Positions 36,479-45,982 of a stretch of 64,000 nucleotides of DNA are shown here, one piece after another. The stretch comes from DATBGO01 sp963695645 (lineage in GTDB: Bacteria; Actinomycetota; Actinomycetes; Streptosporangiales; Streptosporangiaceae). The stretch is from assembly GCA_963695645.1 (NCBI GenBank), contig CAVOHC010000012.1, forward strand, positions 1-64,000, given 5' to 3'. Below the pieces are notes generated by a model, which was given only the letters and a program-made list of their open reading frames with translations, searched no databases and had not been told where the DNA came from. The translations under genes and the position numbers were made by a program. Every line of letters starts with the position of its first letter. The first letter of the stretch is position 1.

Positions 36479-38029
36479 ATGGTGGTAGTCGGAACCCCTC
36501 AGCCGGTGCATGGCCAAGGCGAACCACAACCATTCACGCACCTGAGCGTCCCGAACGCCGACCTTTACCGGAGCTTGCTGCGTACCTTCGCGCGAGCGAA
36601 GGAGCGCTTCGTTGTGCATCTGCGACCGGAGGACGTTGCCGCTGAACTGCGAGTCGATGCCGACGAGCAGCTCACCCAGGCCCTGGAACAGCTCGTGGCA
36701 TGGGGGAACCTACGTGCGGATGTCGACACTAGCCGAGTGACCACGGTGGAGGACTTCCACCGCAAGCGATGCCTTTACCAGCTCACCAGCGCCGGGCAGG
36801 CAGCCGAGCAGGCCATCGCCTTCTACGAGGAAGCCATCGGTCGGCGCGGCCAGCTCCAGTCAGTCGCTCTGGTCGACATCGCCGACCGGCTTCGGTCGCT
36901 GCGAGTCTTTGCGGCGCACCATGACCCCGATCCGGCCAAGGTCCACCTGCTGCTGCTGTCCGTGGCGGAGCGGTTCTCCTCCTTGGCCGACAACGCGCAG
37001 GCGTTCATGTCCGCGTTGCGGCGCGCGATCGACTTCTCCGACGGGGACGTCGACGGCTTCCTGGCCTACAAAGAACGCTTGATCGACTACATCAACAGGT
37101 TCATCGCGGACCTGGCAAACTCCGGCGCCCAGATCGCGGTGCTGCTGGGCGACCTGGAAGCCGCCGGACACGACCGGTTGCTCGAGCTGGCCGCGCGACG
37201 AGAGGCGGCCGACGCGGTTCCCGAGGGTGAGGACGCCGCCGAATCCCTGTCCAGGGCGGAGAAACAGGCGCTGGATGCGTGGCGGAACCGGTGGCGCGGG
37301 CTGGACGACTGGTTCACGTCGCAGGACGCGGCGCGCCCGTCGCAGGCGCGGCTGCTACGGCAGGCTGCCGTGACCGCCATCAAGCAGCTTATCGATGCGG
37401 TAGGTCTGCTGAATGAGCGGCGCTCGGGGCGATCGGATCGCACGGCGGACTTCCGGGCGCTCGCCCGGTGGTTCGCCGAGGCGCCGGACGACGATGCCGC
37501 CCACCGCTTGTGGCGGGCGGCGTTCGGCCTGTGCCCCGCACGGCACCTGTCCGTTACCGGCGAGACCGCCGACACCTGGCACGACCTCCCGCTCGGGACG
37601 GCGTGGCGAGACGCGCCGCCGATCCGCATTTCCCCGCAGCTTAGGAAGACTGGGGCCTACGAGCGACGCGGCAAGCCCAACCAGGTGCGGGACAGGTCAG
37701 CGGAGCGGGAGTTCCTGCGCAGGCAGGCAGAACGCGAGGCGGCCGAGACCGCCGCGGCCCGGCGGCATCTGGCCACCGGCGGGCCGACACTGCTGTCCGA
37801 CCTCGGCGTGCTGGACCCCCGGGCGTTCCGGCTGTTCCTGGCGCTGCTCGGCGACGCGCTGGCGGCCCGCATGCCAGGCGACACCGAAGTGAAGACCGTG
37901 ACCAGCGACGGCACGCTGGAGGTCCGGCTCTCGCTGGTCCTGGACGGCGGAACGGCGACGATCCGCACCGCCGATGGCACCCTCACCGGCCCGGAGCACG
38001 TCATCGAGATCACGGACCTTGCTCCATGA
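36479..38029 (+). CDS. jetA: Wadjet type II subunit JetA (TIGR02677 family)
   Basis: 516 aa from the ATG at 36479 (AGGA upstream). The TIGR02677 family is the kleisin-like subunit of type II Wadjet, an SMC-like complex that recognises and cleaves circular plasmid DNA. It opens with PFTHLSVPNADLYRSLLRTF, continues with a winged-helix region (RFVVHLRPEDVAAEL) and a long helical middle (SVAERFSSLADNAQAFMSAL), and ends with a beta-rich segment. First of four co-directional genes, with 7 bp to jetB. The gene is intact. The ATG at 36431 is rejected since the extra residues are outside the family. Confidence 0.9.
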   Translation: MVVVGTPQPVHGQGEPQPFTHLSVPNADLYRSLLRTFARAKERFVVHLRPEDVAAELRVDADEQLTQALEQLVAWGNLRADVDTSRVTTVEDFHRKRCLYQLTSAGQAAEQAIAFYEEAIGRRGQLQSVALVDIADRLRSLRVFAAHHDPDPAKVHLLLLSVAERFSSLADNAQAFMSALRRAIDFSDGDVDGFLAYKERLIDYINRFIADLANSGAQIAVLLGDLEAAGHDRLLELAARREAADAVPEGEDAAESLSRAEKQALDAWRNRWRGLDDWFTSQDAARPSQARLLRQAAVTAIKQLIDAVGLLNERRSGRSDRTADFRALARWFAEAPDDDAAHRLWRAAFGLCPARHLSVTGETADTWHDLPLGTAWRDAPPIRISPQLRKTGAYERRGKPNQVRDRSAEREFLRRQAEREAAETAAARRHLATGGPTLLSDLGVLDPRAFRLFLALLGDALAARMPGDTEVKTVTSDGTLEVRLSLVLDGGTATIRTADGTLTGPEHVIEITDLAP

Positions 38030-38036
38030 GGGCGCC

Positions 38037-39233
38037 ATGATCCCGGCCGAGGAGCAGGCGCAGCGCCGGGCTGCGCTCCGCGCCCTGTTGGCCAAGCCGT
38101 TGCTGGTCGCGGACACGGACGGTGAGGCGCTGGTCCTGATCCGGCGGCACCTGACCGAGCTGCGCGAGTGGCTGAACCGCGAGACCGGATGGCGTCTCGT
38201 CGCGGACTCGGAGACGGCCCGGCTGTTCAAGACCGCCACGGTGCTGTCAGACGCGTCTCACCCCGCACGCGGGCACAACAAGGAGCGGTTCGGCCGGCGC
38301 CGGTACGTCACCTTGTGCCTGGCCCTGTCAGCACTCGCCCGTGCCGACGCGCAGACCACGCTCGGCAGCCTCGCTGACGACGTGCTGACGGCCGCCGCCG
38401 AGCCCGAGCTGGCCGCCGCGGGGTTCACGCTGACCCTGGACAGCCGGGCGGACCGGTCCGTTTTGGTCGCGGTGGTCCGCCTGCTGCTCGGCTGGGGGGT
38501 CCTGAGCCGGGTCGCCGGGGACGAGGATGCGTACCTGTCCGCCGGGACCGATGTGCTCTACGACGTGCGCAGGCCGGTGCTGGGCGTGCTGCTATCCGGC
38601 ACCCGGGGACCGTCCACCGTGATTGCCGGGACGTTTTCCGCGCGGCTCAGCGAGCTGACCGCGGAACCCGTCGTCGAGAGCGACGACCTGCGCAATCAGG
38701 CCCTGCGCAGGCGGCTCACCCGGCGGCTGCTCGAAGACCCAGTCGTGTATTACGACGAGCTCGACGACGACGAACGCGCCTACCTGCTGTCCCAGCGGCA
38801 TGCGATCACCCGGCGGATAGAGGAGGCCAGCGGGCTGATCCCTGAGATGCGCGCCGAAGGGATCGCCATGGTCGACCCGGACGACGACCTGACCGACGTC
38901 CGGATGCCCGAGCAGCGCACCGACGGGCACGTCACGCTGCTGGTCGCGGAGTACGTCGCTCGCCGGGAGCAGGTCACGCTCGACGGGCTGCACGCCTTCG
39001 TCCGGCAGGCGGCCGCCGAACACGCCGGCTACTGGCGCAAGGGCGTGACGGAGCCAGGTGCGGAAACGGAGCTGCTGGCCACCGCGCTGGAGAAGCTGTC
39101 CGCGCTCCGCTTGGTCCAGGTGGAGGGGCATGTGGTCCGCAGGCGGCCGGCGATCGCGCGTTTCGCCCTCGACGAGCCCACCATCCGGGAAACGAGAAAG
39201 GCGACAGCCGATGCTGCCAGCGCCCTCTTCTGA
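38037..39233 (+). CDS. jetB: Wadjet type II subunit JetB (TIGR02678 family)
   Basis: 398 aa. TIGR02678 member, the KITE-like accessory subunit that bridges the kleisin JetA and the SMC-like JetC. Recognised by its N-terminus AEEQAQRRAALRALLAKPLL and by LRRRLTRRLLEDPVVYYDEL (in part) and GLIPEMRAEGIAMVDPDDDL. It starts 7 bp after jetA and its last 23 bp overlap the start of jetC, so the three are translated together. Confidence 0.9.
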   Translation: MIPAEEQAQRRAALRALLAKPLLVADTDGEALVLIRRHLTELREWLNRETGWRLVADSETARLFKTATVLSDASHPARGHNKERFGRRRYVTLCLALSALARADAQTTLGSLADDVLTAAAEPELAAAGFTLTLDSRADRSVLVAVVRLLLGWGVLSRVAGDEDAYLSAGTDVLYDVRRPVLGVLLSGTRGPSTVIAGTFSARLSELTAEPVVESDDLRNQALRRRLTRRLLEDPVVYYDELDDDERAYLLSQRHAITRRIEEASGLIPEMRAEGIAMVDPDDDLTDVRMPEQRTDGHVTLLVAEYVARREQVTLDGLHAFVRQAAAEHAGYWRKGVTEPGAETELLATALEKLSALRLVQVEGHVVRRRPAIARFALDEPTIRETRKATADAASALF

Positions 39234-42200
39234 GCGGTGGAAGCCGCTGCGGGCCGGTCTGGTCGACATGTTCTACTACGACGCCGAGGAGTTCTGGTTC
39301 CACGACGGTCGGCTGCTGCTGCGCGGCAACAACGGAACCGGCAAGTCCAAGGTGCTGGCGCTGACGCTGCCGTTCCTGCTGGATGGCGAGCTCGCCCCGC
39401 ACCGGGTGGAGCCGGACGGCGACCGGCAGAAGAAGATGGAGTGGAATCTGCTGCTGGGTGGCAGGCACCCCCATCCTGAACGCCTGGGGTACGCGTGGCT
39501 CGAGTTCGGACGCCGGGCCGCCGACGGGACCACCAAGTTCCGCACGATCGGCTGCGGCCTGAAAGCCGTCGCTGGCCGGGGTATCGCGCGCCACTGGTTC
39601 TTCGTCACGACGCAGCGCGTGGGCGAGCAGCTCCATCTGCTGCCCGCCAGCCGGGTGCCGCTTACCAGGGAAAAGCTGCGCGAGGAGATCGACGGACACG
39701 GGCTCGTCTACGACCGGGCCGCCGACTACCGGCGGGCGGTGGATGAGGCCCTGTTCGGGCTCGGCGAGCACCGCTACGAGACGCTGGTCAACCTGCTGAT
39801 CCAGCTCCGGCAGCCACAGCTGTCCAAGAAGCCCGACGAGAGGCTGCTGTCCCGCGCGCTCACCGAGGCACTGCCGCCACTCAGCCCGGGCCTGGTGACA
39901 ACGGTGGCCGAGGCGTTCCGCGGCCTGGACGAGGAACGCGACGCGCTGCGGGCGCTGGCGGAGGCGCGCGGCGCCGCAACCGAGTTCCTGCGCCACTACC
40001 GCAAGTACGCACAGGTCGCCGCCAAGCGGAAGGCGACCGGGCCACGTCAGGCGCAGAGCAGGTACGAGCAGCTCGGCCGGGATCTGACCGCAGCGGAGGA
40101 GGCGTACGCGGCGGCGGACGCGAAGCTGCGGGTGGCGCAAAGTCGGCTCGAGGAACTCGAGCGGGAGCGGACCAGGCTGGAGGCGCGGCGTGAGGCGCTG
40201 CAACAGGACCCGGCGATGCGCGACGCCGGGGAGCTGGACCGCCGCCGCGAGAACGCGAGACAGCAGGCCGAGGCGGCCAGGGAACGCGAGGAGGCTCGGC
40301 GCCGGCTGACGGCCGAACTGACCCGTCGCTCGGCCAGGGCCGGCGAGGCCGGACGGCACGCGTCGGCCGCGGAGGGCGAACTGCACGCCGCGCAGGACAC
40401 CGCTGGTGCCGCGGCCGCGGCGGCGCGGTGCGCGCCGGGTCATCTCGCGGCGACAGAGGGCTGGCGCGAGGACCTGCCGCGGGCCAGGCGCGCCGCGCAG
40501 GAGGTCGCCGACCGGCAGGCCGGGGCGATCAGGCAGCTGGACCGACTGCTCGCAGACGTCGTCGCCCGCAGCTCGGCGCTCGAGGCGGCCCGCGCGGAGG
40601 TGGACCGGCTCACCGGGGAAATCGATGCGGCCGCCGACCGAGTCGCCGCGGCAGGGCAGGCCGCGGTCGCGCGGGCCGCGGAACTGACTGCCGCCTACCG
40701 CCTCTATCAGGCCAGGTTCATCGAACTGCGGGTCGATGACCCGGACGAGCTGATCGAGCGGGTTGAGGAATGGGCGGCGGCCGCTGAAGGGGAGAACCCG
40801 GCCCGGCGGATGATCGACGACGCGGCCCGGTCCGCGGTCGACGCCCTAGGCCGCCAGGACGCACAGCTCTCTGCCAGCCGGGACGCCTTCACGACGAAGG
40901 CGGCCGAGCTGACGGCAGAGATCGCACGCCTGGGGGCCGGTGGCCACGACGCCCCGCCAGCCCCACACGCCAGGGATCCGCTGGTCCGCGACACCCGGCC
41001 GGGAGCGCCGCTGTGGAAGGTGACCGACTTCGCACCCGGTGTGGCCGAACAAGACCGGGCGCGGCTGGAGGCCGCGCTGGAGGCGGCAGGCATCCTCGAC
41101 GCATGGCTCACTCCCGACGGTGACCTCATCGCGGGCGACGTCGTCCTGGTCAGCGGGCGTCACCCGGTCATCGGGCCGTCCTGCGATACGGTGCTGGTCC
41201 CGGCGGTCAACACCGGCGACCCGCGGGCCGCCGCCCTGCCGGAGGCCGCCGTGCGCGCCGCGCTATCCGCGATCGGCCTGGGCCAGGGCGCAGGCAGCAC
41301 ATGGGTGACCACCGACGGGCGCTGGGCGAACGGGGTGCTGGCCGGAAGCTGGCACAAGGATGCCGCAGGCTACATCGGGGAGGGAGCGCGAGAGACGGCA
41401 CGTCGCGACCGGATCGCCCGGCTGACCGCCGAGCTTGCCGAGGCGAACAACGGGATCGCCGCGCTCGACGGTGCCCTCCGCGAGCTGGGCAGGCGCAAGG
41501 AGCGGCTGGCCGCCGAGCATCGCGCGGCGCCCCCGGATGCGGCGGTGCGCGAGGCGCACACCAGGGCCGCGGAGCAACGCAAGCGCCGCCAGGAGTTGCG
41601 GGACTCCCGCACCGAGGCGGAACAGGTGCGCGCCGCACGTCAGCAGGCGATGGAGGCCGCCCGGATCGCGGTGGACGAGTTCGCCGCCGATACCGCGCTG
41701 CCCGCGGACCCAGGGGAGCTGGCTGCCGTCAGGGAGGGACTGGGCGACTACCGGGTGGCGCTGGCCGGGCTGTGGCCGGCCGCGGAGGCGTTCGAGACCG
41801 CGCGCCAGCGCGCGGCCGAAGCCGCAGAGGAGCTCGCCGAGACAGAGCAACGCCTCACCGAGGCCGCCGAGCGGGCAGCGGCGGCCGGGGAGAGAGCGGC
41901 CGCCGCCAAGGCGTTCTATGAGGCTCTGCTAGAGACCGCCGGTGCTGCGGTCGAGGAGCTGAACCGGAAGCTGGACGAGCTCCGCACGGACACCGAACGC
42001 CGCAACGCCGACGAGAAGGCAGCCCGGAAGCTCGAGCAGCAGGCGATCAGCGACCGCGGTAACGCCGAGGGGACACGGGACACGCTGCGCACCGAGATCG
42101 AGGAGGCGACGCGGGTGCGCCACGCGGCCGTCGCCGAGTTCCAGTCGTTCGCCGCGACCGGGGTGCTGCGGATCGCGCTGCCGGAGCTGGAAGGTCCCGA

Positions 42201-43242
42201 CCCGGCCGAGCCGTGGCCGCCGACTCCCGCCGTGATCCTGGCCCGGGCGGTCAACGCGGCGCTGGAGGACACCGACGACGCGGACGCCCCCTGGGATCGG
42301 GTGCAGCGCAGGGTCACCGAGGAACACAAGCTGCTGGCGGACGCGATGACCCGGCACGGCCATTCGGCGGGCTTGACGGTGCGCGACGGGATCATGGTGG
42401 TGGACGTCGTCTTCCAGGGCCGCAGCCACTACATACCGGGCCTCGCCGAAGCGCTCCGAGAAGAGGTCGAGCAGCGGGCGCGGCTGCTGTCCGCCAGGGA
42501 ACGGGAGATCCTCGAGAACCACCTGCTCAACGAGGTGGCAGGCACGCTGCACGAGCTGATCACCGCGGCCGAGGCCGAGGTCAGGGCCATGAACGACGAG
42601 CTCGAATCCCGGCCGACATCGACTGGCATGAAGCTGCGTCTGATCTGGCAGCAGGCGCGGGAGGCGCCGGACGGGCTGGACCAGGTCCGGCACAAGCTCC
42701 GGCAGACGATCGACGCCTGGTCTGCCGATGACCGGGCCACCGTCGGGTCGTTCCTTCAGCAGCGCATCGCCACCGAGCACGCCAGCAATCCCGCTGCCGG
42801 GTGGGCGGAGGCGATGACCGCCGCGCTGGATTACCGCAGGTGGCATCAGTTCGTGATCCAGCGGTATCAGGACGGGCAGTGGCGGCCCGCCACCGGTCCG
42901 GCGTCGGGCGGTGAGCGGGCCCTGGTCGCCTCCGTTCCGCTGTTCGCCGCGGCGTCGGCGTACTACAAGTCTGCGGGCAACCCTAATGCGCCGCGGCTGA
43001 TCGCCCTGGATGAGGCCTTCGCGGGAGTCGATGACGACTCACGCGCCAAGTGCCTGGGGCTGCTCGCCACGTTCGACATGGACGTGGTCATGACCAGCGA
43101 GCGCGAGTGGGGGTGCTACCCGCAGGTACCCGGGCTGGCCATCTGCCAGCTTGCCCGGCAGGACGGTGTCGACGCGGTCCTGGTCACGCCGTGGCGGTGG
43201 GACGGGCGGGAACGCCGGCCGATCGGGAGCGCGGCGGTGTGA
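39211..43242 (+). CDS. jetC: Wadjet type II SMC-like ATPase JetC (TIGR02680 family)
   Basis: 1343 aa. The motor of the Wadjet complex: an SMC/MukB-like ATPase that would extrude DNA loops. Walker A GNNGTGKS at residues 39-46 is followed by long coiled-coil arms rich in A/E/R (about 280-1150) with a central hinge-like globular region near 590-760. The C-terminal lobe has the ABC signature (ASGGERA, about 1231) and Walker B (RLIALDEAFAGVDDD, about 1261). The frame is open upstream to 39058, but that part overlaps jetB and is rejected. It overlaps jetD by 4 bp (GTGA). Confidence 0.93.
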   Translation: MLPAPSSERWKPLRAGLVDMFYYDAEEFWFHDGRLLLRGNNGTGKSKVLALTLPFLLDGELAPHRVEPDGDRQKKMEWNLLLGGRHPHPERLGYAWLEFGRRAADGTTKFRTIGCGLKAVAGRGIARHWFFVTTQRVGEQLHLLPASRVPLTREKLREEIDGHGLVYDRAADYRRAVDEALFGLGEHRYETLVNLLIQLRQPQLSKKPDERLLSRALTEALPPLSPGLVTTVAEAFRGLDEERDALRALAEARGAATEFLRHYRKYAQVAAKRKATGPRQAQSRYEQLGRDLTAAEEAYAAADAKLRVAQSRLEELERERTRLEARREALQQDPAMRDAGELDRRRENARQQAEAAREREEARRRLTAELTRRSARAGEAGRHASAAEGELHAAQDTAGAAAAAARCAPGHLAATEGWREDLPRARRAAQEVADRQAGAIRQLDRLLADVVARSSALEAARAEVDRLTGEIDAAADRVAAAGQAAVARAAELTAAYRLYQARFIELRVDDPDELIERVEEWAAAAEGENPARRMIDDAARSAVDALGRQDAQLSASRDAFTTKAAELTAEIARLGAGGHDAPPAPHARDPLVRDTRPGAPLWKVTDFAPGVAEQDRARLEAALEAAGILDAWLTPDGDLIAGDVVLVSGRHPVIGPSCDTVLVPAVNTGDPRAAALPEAAVRAALSAIGLGQGAGSTWVTTDGRWANGVLAGSWHKDAAGYIGEGARETARRDRIARLTAELAEANNGIAALDGALRELGRRKERLAAEHRAAPPDAAVREAHTRAAEQRKRRQELRDSRTEAEQVRAARQQAMEAARIAVDEFAADTALPADPGELAAVREGLGDYRVALAGLWPAAEAFETARQRAAEAAEELAETEQRLTEAAERAAAAGERAAAAKAFYEALLETAGAAVEELNRKLDELRTDTERRNADEKAARKLEQQAISDRGNAEGTRDTLRTEIEEATRVRHAAVAEFQSFAATGVLRIALPELEGPDPAEPWPPTPAVILARAVNAALEDTDDADAPWDRVQRRVTEEHKLLADAMTRHGHSAGLTVRDGIMVVDVVFQGRSHYIPGLAEALREEVEQRARLLSAREREILENHLLNEVAGTLHELITAAEAEVRAMNDELESRPTSTGMKLRLIWQQAREAPDGLDQVRHKLRQTIDAWSADDRATVGSFLQQRIATEHASNPAAGWAEAMTAALDYRRWHQFVIQRYQDGQWRPATGPASGGERALVASVPLFAAASAYYKSAGNPNAPRLIALDEAFAGVDDDSRAKCLGLLATFDMDVVMTSEREWGCYPQVPGLAICQLARQDGVDAVLVTPWRWDGRERRPIGSAAV

Positions 43243-44498
43243 CCGGCGCTGGTGTGACCGACATCGACGACAAGCTGCGCCGCCTGCTCGGCAATGAGCC
43301 GGTCGCCTGGCTGGTGCGGCGGGCCCGGGACAGGCTCGAAACTGGACGTCCGCTGACCGGGACGGTCACCTTGTCTGCCGCCACTTCGGAGCAGCGGCGC
43401 GCGGTTCAGCGGCTGACCGGACGAGCAGCCAGTTCCGGCACGTCGCTATCGGTGTCGCTGACCGAAGTCGACCGGATCCTGCGCGCCAGCGGCACCGCGC
43501 CGGGCGGGCTGGCCGAGGCGGTAACGCGCCTGACGGGTCCGCTCCGGGATCGCAACCGCGAGAGGGCAGACCTGGCGGCTGCCTGGAACGCCGCGTTCGG
43601 GTCATTGGACACTGCCGTCAACCGCCGTGACGAGCTGTCACCGTGGCGGGAGTGGCTCGACACCACCGGCGTGGTGCGTCGTCTCGCTCCCGAACCCGAC
43701 CAGGCGCGGCGGCTCCTGGCCCAGGTGGCGACCGTGCTGCTGCGGCTGCCCTCGCGCGGCACCCCCATCGGCCGGCTCGCCTCCGAATGCTGCGGTGACG
43801 CGCACGCCCTGGACGACGGACGCCCGGTCGGCACGCTTGTGCTGTCGGCGGTCCGAGCGCTGGCCGGGCTGGCGTTCGCAGCGGAAGGATCCGCCGATTC
43901 CCGCCGGACTGCATGGGCAGCCGTCGGAGTCCACCTCGACGAGCTGTCGTCGCTGGTGCTCTGCATCGGCCTGCCTGGCGACACGCGTACGGGTGTGGGC
44001 AGGGTCTTGGCGTCATGCCGCGAGGCGGGACAGCCGACGGTGCTCACGCTCCGCCAGCTCCGCTGCCATGACGAGCCGTTGCGCGCCGCTCGGGTGCGGA
44101 TGTGCGAGAACCCGGTGGTGGTCGCGGCTGCTGCTGACGAGCTGGGCGCCCGATGTCAGCCGCTGGTCTGCGTCGGCGGCCAGCCTTCCGCTGCCGTGTG
44201 GCGGCTGCTAGAGCTGCTCGCAGCCGGTGGAGCACAGTTCGACTACCACGGTGACTTCGACTGGGGTGGCGTCCGGATTGCCCGTACCGTGCTGCAGCGG
44301 GTGAACTGGCGGCCGTGGCAGTACGACCACCAGGCCTACAAGGCCGCAGTATCGGTGGCACATCCGCTGACGCCGCTCGCTGGCGAGCCCACGACGACGC
44401 CATGGGATCCGGAACTCGCCTCCGCCATGAGACATCGCAATGTCCGCATCGAGGAAGAACTCACGCTCGATCTCTTGCTCCAGGACCTCAGTTGCTAA
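43239..44498 (+). CDS. jetD: Wadjet type II nuclease subunit JetD (TIGR02679 family)
   Basis: 419 aa from a GTG overlapping the jetC stop. TIGR02679 member; JetD carries a Toprim-type domain related to topoisomerase VI/Spo11 and makes the plasmid-linearising cut. The acidic motif FDYHGDFDWGGVRIA (about residues 333-347) is the DxD Toprim signature; the N-terminal region (GRPLTGTVTLSA, DRILRASG) is the winged-helix/DUF part. A second GTG 15 bp downstream is an alternative start. With JetA-C this completes an apparently intact anti-plasmid defence operon. Confidence 0.9.
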   Translation: MTGAGVTDIDDKLRRLLGNEPVAWLVRRARDRLETGRPLTGTVTLSAATSEQRRAVQRLTGRAASSGTSLSVSLTEVDRILRASGTAPGGLAEAVTRLTGPLRDRNRERADLAAAWNAAFGSLDTAVNRRDELSPWREWLDTTGVVRRLAPEPDQARRLLAQVATVLLRLPSRGTPIGRLASECCGDAHALDDGRPVGTLVLSAVRALAGLAFAAEGSADSRRTAWAAVGVHLDELSSLVLCIGLPGDTRTGVGRVLASCREAGQPTVLTLRQLRCHDEPLRAARVRMCENPVVVAAAADELGARCQPLVCVGGQPSAAVWRLLELLAAGGAQFDYHGDFDWGGVRIARTVLQRVNWRPWQYDHQAYKAAVSVAHPLTPLAGEPTTTPWDPELASAMRHRNVRIEEELTLDLLLQDLSC

Positions 44499-44499
44499 C

Positions 44500-44715
44500 T
44501 GGCTGAGCGCAGATCGGAAAATGGCGATAAGAATAACGCGGCTAATCGCCGAGATCCAGCGCGACCCATTCGCCGGGATAGGAAAGCCTGAACCCCTGAA
44601 AGGAGATCTGTCCGGCTACTGGTCGCGCCGTATTGACGACGAACACCGGCTTGTCTGCCGGACGGACGACAAAGAAGTGAAGATCCTCAAGGCCCGTTAT
44701 CACTACAGCGACTGA
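44500..44715 (+). pseudogene. Txe/YoeB toxin, 5'-truncated
   Basis: From 44500 the frame encodes WLSADRK, RITRLIAEIQRDPFAGIGKP, EPLKGDLSGYWSRRIDDEHR and a final ARYHYSD. This is the YoeB toxin from about residue 17 to the end, including the C-terminal catalytic His-Tyr region. The first ~16 residues are missing: the homology begins right after the jetD stop codon. No YefM antitoxin is present. An ATG inside jetD could start translation in this frame, but with a foreign N-terminus. Confidence 0.65.
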
Positions 44716-44880
44716 CCTACCTGGTGGATTCGACGGCCCAGATGGTCGCTCGCCCAAGATCTTTTGGGTCCCAGAACATGCGATCGGCAGCGTCCTCGCC
44801 GTAAGGGTGCAACGTCGAGGGCGGGTGGGTCGCCATCGCGACGCAGGCGCTGCGGGCCGCATGAAGGTATGGTTCGTCTT

Positions 44881-45090
44881 ATGGCGCAACGTAAGGTAAC
44901 CCTCTCGCTTCCCGGCCATACCGTTGCCGCAGCCCAGGCCGCCGCCAAGCGGTCCGGCGCCCCGTTCAGCACCTACGTTGCCCGGGCGCTGCGCAATGAG
45001 ACGCTGCGGCAGCAACTGGCGGCCTCTGCGCTTCCCGATGATCCCGAGTGGCTGGACATGGCCGAGGCCGACGAAGCTAACGCCTCGTGA
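44881..45090 (+). CDS. MazE-like antitoxin of a toxin-antitoxin pair
   Basis: 69 aa. Begins MAQRKVTLSLPGHTVAAAQA with a ribbon-helix-helix-like DNA-binding start (TLSLP...STYVARALRNE), then an acidic tail (PDDPEWLDMAEADEANAS) of the kind that wraps a MazF toxin. An in-frame ATG at 44869 is an alternative start. The stop overlaps the toxin GTG (GTGA). Confidence 0.75.
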   Translation: MAQRKVTLSLPGHTVAAAQAAAKRSGAPFSTYVARALRNETLRQQLAASALPDDPEWLDMAEADEANAS

Positions 45091-45398
45091 GGCGCGGCGA
45101 GGTCCGCGTCGTTCACAGCAGGGTCAGCGCTCAGGACCGCTATGCGCTCATCATCGGTAACGACGCGCTGAACGATTCCGAGGCCGCCTCCACCGCCCTG
45201 ACGGCACCGATCGACACGGACGGCATCGCGCCCGAGACCCTGGTTACGGTCCGGATCACTGAGCCGCTCGCTGGCATTGTGCGGCTGGACAACATCAGTT
45301 CGGTCGGCAAGGAGCGGATTGGCGAGCTGGCCGGCCAGTGCGACGCGGACGCGATGGAAGCGATCGGCATTGCCCTGCGCGCCGCACTCGACCTGTAG
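45087..45398 (+). CDS. MazF/PemK-like toxin
   Basis: 103 aa from a GTG coupled to the antitoxin gene. MRRGEVRVVHSR at the N-terminus, RYALIIGNDALN (the usual RPVLVIQxD strand), VTVRITEPLAGIVRLDNISS and a C-terminal helix fit the PemK/MazF barrel, which cleaves mRNA. The RPVVV block is less conserved than in classical MazF. It lies between the Wadjet operon and an insertion-sequence scrap. Confidence 0.75.
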   Translation: MRRGEVRVVHSRVSAQDRYALIIGNDALNDSEAASTALTAPIDTDGIAPETLVTVRITEPLAGIVRLDNISSVGKERIGELAGQCDADAMEAIGIALRAALDL

Positions 45399-45982
45399 CT
45401 GGGAAGCCGGCCTCCTCCAGCGGCAACGCGCCAGCCCAGATGCGCTCGAAGGTATCGACGTAGATGGCGACCAAGTCACCGTCGTCGGCTGACTGCGGGT
45501 GCAGAACAGGCGCGCGCTCGACCGCAAAAGCGAGAGGCGTGCTGGCAGACCAGAAGCTGGTCGTCCGCCCGGCAGATGGAGTTGTACAGGACGGCCCGGT
45601 GCGCCCGGGTCTCTGGAATCCCGGTTACTCAGCGCGGCACCGACACGATCGTGATCACCTTCGCCAAGAGCACCTGCCGGCCCTGCCCCGGAGTGCCCTC
45701 GGTGCCGACCGGACCAGGTCCCGGTGAGCGGGATTCGGCCGGTGTCCTCGTGGCGACGAGGGGTGTACCAAGCGGTATGATGTCAGGACTATTTAGTCGG
45801 CGACTACACACCCTTCCGTTAATCGGAAACATTGCTCGCCAGCTGGGGACGCACGGCGGACAGCAGGCGGTGCTACGCAGCAGGCTCCCGTTCGCGAAAG
45901 GGGGCAACATGGGAAATATGTCGTTGCCTCGAAACCGGTGCGTGCGCAACAGCCATTCCTACCTCTGAGGGGGGATCCCCCC
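45399..45982. other. Gap with an IS1182-like transposase scrap
   Basis: At about 45600-45727 the plus strand encodes TQRGTDTIVITFAKSTCRPCP, matching the cysteine-rich CxxCP segment of IS1182-type transposases. At 45405-45500 the minus strand reads DLVAIYVDTFERIWAGALPL, resembling the tail of a regulator. Neither has a complete gene. The remainder is the iclR leader. Confidence 0.4.
45969..45982. promoter_or_regulatory. 14-bp perfect palindrome at the iclR start
   Basis: GGGGGGATCCCCCC ends directly before the iclR ATG (45983) and includes the likely ribosome binding site (GAGGGGGG). It could be an IclR autoregulatory site or limit ribosome access; no direct proof. Confidence 0.4.

Noticed and set aside
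38974..40443. 489-codon minus-strand frame
   Set aside because: Antisense to jetB/jetC, with no motifs.
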